A DNA stretch of 64,000 nt from Undibacterium cyanobacteriorum (GTDB lineage: Bacteria; Pseudomonadota; Gammaproteobacteria; Burkholderiales; Burkholderiaceae_D): positions 4,030,001 through 4,094,000 of the forward strand of contig NZ_CP133720.1 in NCBI RefSeq assembly GCF_031326225.1. Direction: 5' to 3'. Position numbers and translations under genes: made by a program. Shown here in pieces: positions 59,559 through 64,000 of the stretch. The stretch's first letter is position 1; the number at the start of each line of letters is the position of its first letter. Below the pieces are notes generated by a model. The model ran no database searches and had not been told where the DNA came from. It saw only the letters and a program-made list of their open reading frames with translations.

Positions 59559-62354
59559 TTAGAACTTGTAAGATGCGTTCACGTAGTATGTACGGAAGTT
59601 TGGAGACCAGCCACCGCGCCAATCAGTTGGATTTTCAGCGCCAAACAAGTTGCCGATGTACAGGTTGAGCTTAGTATTTTTGATACCAGAGTAGGTCAAG
59701 CTGTAGTTCACAACGGTCGATGCATCAACACGAATACATGTTGCCATGTTTTCTGCAGTCACTTTTTGCGTTACGCAATAAGTTGGTGATGCAATGCTGT
59801 TCGTGCTGTAGCCGCTGTTGTAGCTCACGATCGCGCTATTATTCCAGTTACCTGTTTTCAAATCAGCCGACAGTTTGATTTCCATCTTGCCGCCGAAGTC
59901 ATAAGTACCTGTTTGGTTAGGACCCCACTTGTTATCAGCTTGACTGAACTGTTGGTAATTCGTGTTGTAGTTACCATCCAACTTCATCGTCAAAGTACCG
60001 ATACCATCCAATTTTTGACGCGATGTAATATCGAAATCATATCCGGATGCGCGTGTTTTGCTGGTGTTGACGTATGGGTTGTAGATCATACCCAACTTGC
60101 CGATACCTTGGAAATTGATGGCATTATTCGGTGCATATTTTTTCACCAAAGCTAAGAACTCATTGTCTGTCGCTGTGTTATCAACACGAATCAACTGACC
60201 TGCTGGAAGACTTGCTTCGCCTTTCAAAACGTCCGTCACAGAACGAGTACCGATTTCATCTTTACGTTCGATATTGAAGAAGTCGATCGCGAAAGACCAT
60301 TCTTTGCTTGGAGAGTAAACCAAACCTAAAGTGAAGGAGCGTGAAGTCTCTGGTTTCAAATTCGGGTTCGATGCAACGAAGCTTGGCAAACCTGCAGAGC
60401 AATCATTACCGCGATAGCCATTCGCCAAAGCTTTATCAGCTGTCGTTGCACCTGGAGCGTTTTGAACCAATGCGTTCAAATCATTCGCGATTGGGCAGCG
60501 ACGCAAATCGTTAACACCTGTCGCAACAGAAGAACGACCCAAGCCATTACCAGATTCAACGATATTTGGAGCACGGAAACCACCAGAGGCTGTACCACGA
60601 ATCAACAAACCTTCCGTTGGTGTGTAACGCAAGCCCAATTTTGGCGACACGTGTGCTTCGAAACCGTCCGTTTTATCGGCACGCAAAGCCGCGCTAACTT
60701 CGACTTTTTTCACAACAGGAATCGTTGCTTCACCGAAGATCGCTGCTTGGTTGCGCGTATCTTTCACTTGTAAACCGAAGATACCTACCAAGTCACCGTT
60801 CAAGACATTGTCAGAGCTCTTCATCTGATATTCTTCACGACGAAGATCTGTACCAAACGCCACTTGCAATGGACCTGCTGGCAAACGCATGACTTCACCA
60901 GTCACAACCGCATCAGCAAAAGTGATCGTTGATTCACCTTTGGTTGTGCGAATTGGGAACATGGTTTCCAACAAAGCGCGATCGTTTTGTTGACCGAATT
61001 TATAGGTCTTATTGATGATCGCATCGGTGTAACCCTTCGCACTCACTGCGCGAGTCGCTTTGTCCGCTGTCGAATTCATGAAACCAACTGCTGATTTCCA
61101 ATCGAAATTACCGATGGTGCCGTCCAAGGCCAACATAGCGCGGTACTGATCAGAATTTGTCTTATTGAAGTTAAAGCCATTACCTGTATCCATCATACGC
61201 GCACGGTATTCAACTGGCGTCGCGTATGGATTGTTTGGATGGCCAACTGGCAATTTTGGATAAGAGAATGGGCCCACCATTTTGCCACCGTACACGTTGT
61301 ACCAAATGCTGGTCGACGTTGTCGTGGAGCCGTTGCTGACGTTGAACGGCGCAACGATGTAGGAGTTGTAAGCGTTTGCGTAGGTTAATTCGAAATTAGC
61401 ATTGATATCTTTGCCAATTTTGAAGTTTGTATTACTTGCGAAAGCATAGCGTTCGTTGTTGGTCGTCAGGCCGCTATAGCCCAAGATATCCATCTTACAT
61501 TGCTTATCGACTGGATCGATCGCATCAGTTGGGCAACCTGGAGCAGCAACGATGTTCGTTGCACTCAAGAAGTAGTTACCCGTTGGCGAGAAAGAACTTT
61601 TCGCATCCCAAGTCGAACGACCTGGTGTTTGGCGGTGCCAGTCTGGGAATTGGTTACGCAAATCACCAGTGGTGTAACCATCGCGCTTGTAGCCTTCTAC
61701 TGTGATGTAAGTGTTAAAGCCATTTTTCTCGACATCGCCATAACCGTAGATTGCAGAGAAATTACGGCTACGCAAATCTTGGAAATCAAATGCAGAGCGA
61801 TAACCGATTTTCGCTTCAGCGCCTTGATAGTCTTTACGCAAAATGATGTTAATAACGCCAGCGATCGCATCGGAACCGTAAATCGCGGAAGCACCGTCAC
61901 GCAAAATTTCGATACGATCGATCGCATCCGAAGCGATAGCATCGAGGTTGGTGAAGTTTTCTTGTGCGCCATCAGCCAAGCCATACGGTGCAATACGACG
62001 GCCGTTGACCAAGATCAAAGTCGAGACTTTGCCGAGACCACGCATACTCGCGCCTGACGAACCGGTTGCGAAGCTACCAGAGCTAGAACTTGCTGAGTTG
62101 ATCGCTGTATTGACGGAGACGGAGTCCGTAATCACGCCCAATGCTGTGTTTGCACCTGTACGTTCGATATCCGCACGGGTCAACACTTGAACCGAAGCGG
62201 CTGTTTCAAAGTCACTACGCTTGATGCTCGAACCGGTCACTTCTACGCGTTGAACTTTGGGTTGTGTTTCTTGAGCGTAGCTTGGCATTGCGATGAATGC
62301 TGACGACACCACACCCACAGCCAACATGGACTGAGTAATTTGCTTAAGTTTCAT
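59559..62354 (-). CDS. TonB-dependent outer membrane receptor, OmpA-like sugar/peptide uptake type
   Basis: The 931-residue protein has a signal peptide (MKLKQITQSMLAVGVVSSAF, cut after SYA) and a plug with VEVTGSSIKRSDFETA, STLILVNGRRIAPYGLADG and DAIDRIEILRDGASAIYGSDA. It ends in an aromatic residue (NASYKF), as outer-membrane barrels do. The plug resembles receptors for carbohydrates, peptides or similar nutrients more than siderophore receptors; the ligand is unknown. The 'OmpA-like' wording in the call refers only to export and barrel insertion, not to the OmpA family. Confidence 0.88.
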   Translation of the reverse strand: MKLKQITQSMLAVGVVSSAFIAMPSYAQETQPKVQRVEVTGSSIKRSDFETAASVQVLTRADIERTGANTALGVITDSVSVNTAINSASSSSGSFATGSSGASMRGLGKVSTLILVNGRRIAPYGLADGAQENFTNLDAIASDAIDRIEILRDGASAIYGSDAIAGVINIILRKDYQGAEAKIGYRSAFDFQDLRSRNFSAIYGYGDVEKNGFNTYITVEGYKRDGYTTGDLRNQFPDWHRQTPGRSTWDAKSSFSPTGNYFLSATNIVAAPGCPTDAIDPVDKQCKMDILGYSGLTTNNERYAFASNTNFKIGKDINANFELTYANAYNSYIVAPFNVSNGSTTTSTSIWYNVYGGKMVGPFSYPKLPVGHPNNPYATPVEYRARMMDTGNGFNFNKTNSDQYRAMLALDGTIGNFDWKSAVGFMNSTADKATRAVSAKGYTDAIINKTYKFGQQNDRALLETMFPIRTTKGESTITFADAVVTGEVMRLPAGPLQVAFGTDLRREEYQMKSSDNVLNGDLVGIFGLQVKDTRNQAAIFGEATIPVVKKVEVSAALRADKTDGFEAHVSPKLGLRYTPTEGLLIRGTASGGFRAPNIVESGNGLGRSSVATGVNDLRRCPIANDLNALVQNAPGATTADKALANGYRGNDCSAGLPSFVASNPNLKPETSRSFTLGLVYSPSKEWSFAIDFFNIERKDEIGTRSVTDVLKGEASLPAGQLIRVDNTATDNEFLALVKKYAPNNAINFQGIGKLGMIYNPYVNTSKTRASGYDFDITSRQKLDGIGTLTMKLDGNYNTNYQQFSQADNKWGPNQTGTYDFGGKMEIKLSADLKTGNWNNSAIVSYNSGYSTNSIASPTYCVTQKVTAENMATCIRVDASTVVNYSLTYSGIKNTKLNLYIGNLFGAENPTDWRGGWSPNFRTYYVNASYKF

Positions 62355-62808
62355 ATGATTTCCTGTGTACTATGTTGATCGGTGATGACACATAGCTGGT
62401 TTTTTGTGATTTGCCCAAGGGCGCAACTACTGACCATAACAACTGGTATTAGTTCCAGTTTTTGATCAGCCCGCGATCTTACTTGAATGCAATTAAAAGG
62501 AAAATGTCAAAAAGCAACGAATTTGAAGAAAGTTTGGCATTTTTAAACAAATTATTTGTTTTTATGAAAACAAAATTGAAACTAAAAATATTATTTTGAG
62601 AAGCTAAATTACCATCTAACTATCCCTTACTTATTCAATCTAAGGAACGGATGAAACCGCTGAGAATTGGTATTATCGATTCAAGCCCACCAAGCCTAAG
62701 CATGCAATCGTTTCCTCGCGGCGAGCCTCGCGCCTTCATAAGGAAACAGGGGAGGCTCATATCAGCGAGTCACTTGTTCAAGATTCTCCCGTTGACCCGC
62801 AATTGCCC
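62355..62808. other. Long AT-rich regulatory gap upstream of the TonB receptor
   Basis: No gene is visible in these 454 bases. The part nearest the receptor contains an inverted repeat (62441-62460). The section 62500-62640 is strongly AT-rich and could contain the receptor promoter on the minus strand. Towards 62808 the sequence is ordinary. Confidence 0.45.
62441..62460. promoter_or_regulatory. Operator-like inverted repeat before the TonB receptor
   Basis: AACTGG (62441-62446) and CCAGTT (62455-62460) are exact reverse complements separated by eight bases. It lies about 90 bases upstream of the receptor ATG, a plausible repressor position. The protein that binds it is unknown. Confidence 0.35.
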
Positions 62809-63258
62809 CTAAGAGAGTGCAATGATCTGGTTCAAGTGGCGGCACAAGACTTCAGGTTCCGCGGAGCCAAGACGAAATTGACTGCCATCTTTCTTCGTAA
62901 TTCGCACGGCACCACGACCCGCTGCGTTGTACAGCATGCCCTCACGGGTAAAGCGAATCCCCTTCCCTTCATACCACTGCGTTTCACACACCTCAACTGA
63001 GGCGATTTCCGCGACGGCTAGACGCCAACGAGGCCACCCCAAGAGCCCAAAGCTCCAAAACAAAGTTTGTGAATCGATCCGAATACTTAAAAACCCGAAG
63101 ACCGAAAGCACCAAGACGTTCACAAAAAGCAATACCAAAACGGCGCGAGGCAAGAGCGCAAGATTTTGTCCGCGCATATCGAAAAAAAGCATTCCTAACG
63201 TAAAAAGTGGCAAAAAGCACCACAACAAAACCAGCCATTGTCGACTTTGATATCTCAT
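62809..63258 (-). CDS. Small membrane protein with PH-like domain
   Basis: The 149-residue protein has two membrane helices at the N-terminus (LVLLWCFLPLFTLGMLFF and VLVLLFVNVLVLSVFGFL), then a soluble part (LFWSFGLLGWPRWRLAVAEIASVEV, GAVRITKKDGSQFRLGSAEPE) resembling bacterial PH domains. Its function is unknown. It is divergent from the MATE gene. The assignment to the PH fold is tentative. Confidence 0.65.
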   Translation of the reverse strand: MRYQSRQWLVLLWCFLPLFTLGMLFFDMRGQNLALLPRAVLVLLFVNVLVLSVFGFLSIRIDSQTLFWSFGLLGWPRWRLAVAEIASVEVCETQWYEGKGIRFTREGMLYNAAGRGAVRITKKDGSQFRLGSAEPEVLCRHLNQIIALS

Positions 63259-63477
63259 AGAAATGAATCCGCTTGCAAATAGAATGGAACAAGTTACGAT
63301 GCGTTCAGGTACAGATAGTTTGGGTCTGCCATCATGCGATTGGTTGCGCAGCCTATGTGTTCGCAGAATTCAAGTCAAGCGCTTTTACGTTGAAACGAAG
63401 CTCACTTACAACCAATGCAATCATCAGTTCAGGTAAGATTCGCCGCTGTTATTGAAGATCTCCATAATTAACCCGCA

Positions 63478-64000
63478 ATGAAATCGAAAATCCGTAGCGA
63501 AATTGCAAAACTTTGGCAAATTGCTTGGCCTGTATTGATTGGTCAACTTGCTACGGTCGGCATGGCCGTCTCGGATGTGGCAATGACGGGTCATCTGAGT
63601 GCAGAAGACTTAGCTGCGGTCGCTTTGGGCGCCTCACTTTGGTCGATTATTCTGGTGACGGTGATGGGTATCATGATCGCGATCAATGCGGTCGTTGCAC
63701 ATGAAGTAGGCGCCTCCGCGTTTGATAAGATTCCCCACATCATGCGTCAATCCATGTGGATGGCGTTCGGGGTCGGCATGCTTGCTTGCCTCTTGCTCAA
63801 CGCATCGACCTTCGTGTTCGACTATTTGCAGCTCGAACCCGAGGTCCACAAAAAAGCGAGTGAATTTGTACATGTGATCAGCATAGGCATGCCTGCTTTC
63901 GCGATGTATCGTGCCCTATATAGCTACACCACTAGTTTGAACGAGACTAAACCGGTCATGGTGATCGCCATCATCGGCCTGATTTTCAATATCGTCGTGA
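63478..64000 (+). CDS. MATE family efflux transporter, N-terminal part
   Basis: The frame opens at the ATG at 63478 and is still open at the window end, giving 174 codons. The translation begins MKSKIRSEIAKLWQIAWP and continues with several membrane helices (VLIGQLATVGMAVSDVAMTG, SLWSIILVTVMGIMIAINAV). The pattern of an early GQL..., D-rich helix and the segment AINAVVAHEVGA matches NorM-like MATE drug/sodium antiporters. The remainder lies outside the window. Confidence 0.88.
   Translation, partial: MKSKIRSEIAKLWQIAWPVLIGQLATVGMAVSDVAMTGHLSAEDLAAVALGASLWSIILVTVMGIMIAINAVVAHEVGASAFDKIPHIMRQSMWMAFGVGMLACLLLNASTFVFDYLQLEPEVHKKASEFVHVISIGMPAFAMYRALYSYTTSLNETKPVMVIAIIGLIFNIVV

Overview
The window reads as chromosomal DNA of a betaproteobacterium. 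I place it in Burkholderiales, probably near Oxalobacteraceae/Undibacterium, from the style of its GltB/GltD, SSB, UvrA, Pth and NirB/NasA proteins and from the ssb / MFS transporter / uvrA arrangement. That placement is an inference, not a measurement. I saw no rRNA, tRNA, CRISPR array, complete insertion sequence or prophage.

Region 1 (1-9126) is an NAD+ and ADP-ribose island. A minus-strand operon encodes an isochorismatase-fold nicotinamidase-like hydrolase, a small protein that looks like an ADP-ribosyltransferase (ART) fold, nicotinate phosphoribosyltransferase (PncB), NAD synthetase (NadE) and a NadM-Nudix fusion. Next to it is nrtR, a Nudix-like repressor with a degenerate Nudix box. 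Divergent from nrtR lies a plus-strand set of four genes: kptA (RNA 2'-phosphotransferase), a DUF4291 protein, a macrodomain protein and a NADAR protein. The same operator word (GCAACTAAGTAT and close variants) sits inside the core promoters of both the NAD operon and kptA. NAD+ synthesis and ADP-ribose chemistry therefore look like one NrtR regulon. This is the most interesting part of the window.

Region 2 (9313-19290) holds an M16-family peptidase and gltBD (glutamate synthase) with a dispersed two-hairpin repeat between gltB and gltD. Region 3 (19291-29087) is a run of small or poorly known genes: a lipoprotein, DUF1152, a probably frameshifted secreted protein, a DUF4349-like lipoprotein, a methyltransferase, a small cysteine-rich DUF3079 protein, an HPP-CBS membrane protein, a GH63-like glycosidase and a small membrane protein. 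Region 4 (29084-34892) has a two-component propeller sensor kinase, an FKBP-type isomerase with a His-rich tail, a degenerate REP-associated transposase (RAYT) and a small unknown protein.

Region 5 (35100-45105) is nitrate assimilation: nasT (ANTAR antiterminator), then a consensus sigma-54 promoter and an RNA leader with a long terminator hairpin, then nrtA-nrtB-nrtC-type transporter genes, nirB, nirD and nasA. The logic is nitrogen limitation (sigma-54) combined with nitrate-dependent antitermination (NasT). No nasS partner gene is present. The glutamate synthase upstream would take up the ammonium produced.

Region 6 (45399-64000) is mixed: a TPR/cysteine-protease lipoprotein, a Cache-like sensor fragment, ornithine cyclodeaminase with a divergent Lrp/AsnC regulator, a PAS-GGDEF diguanylate cyclase, two TonB-dependent receptors, ssb, an MFS transporter, uvrA, pth, a small membrane protein and the start of a MATE efflux gene cut by the window edge.
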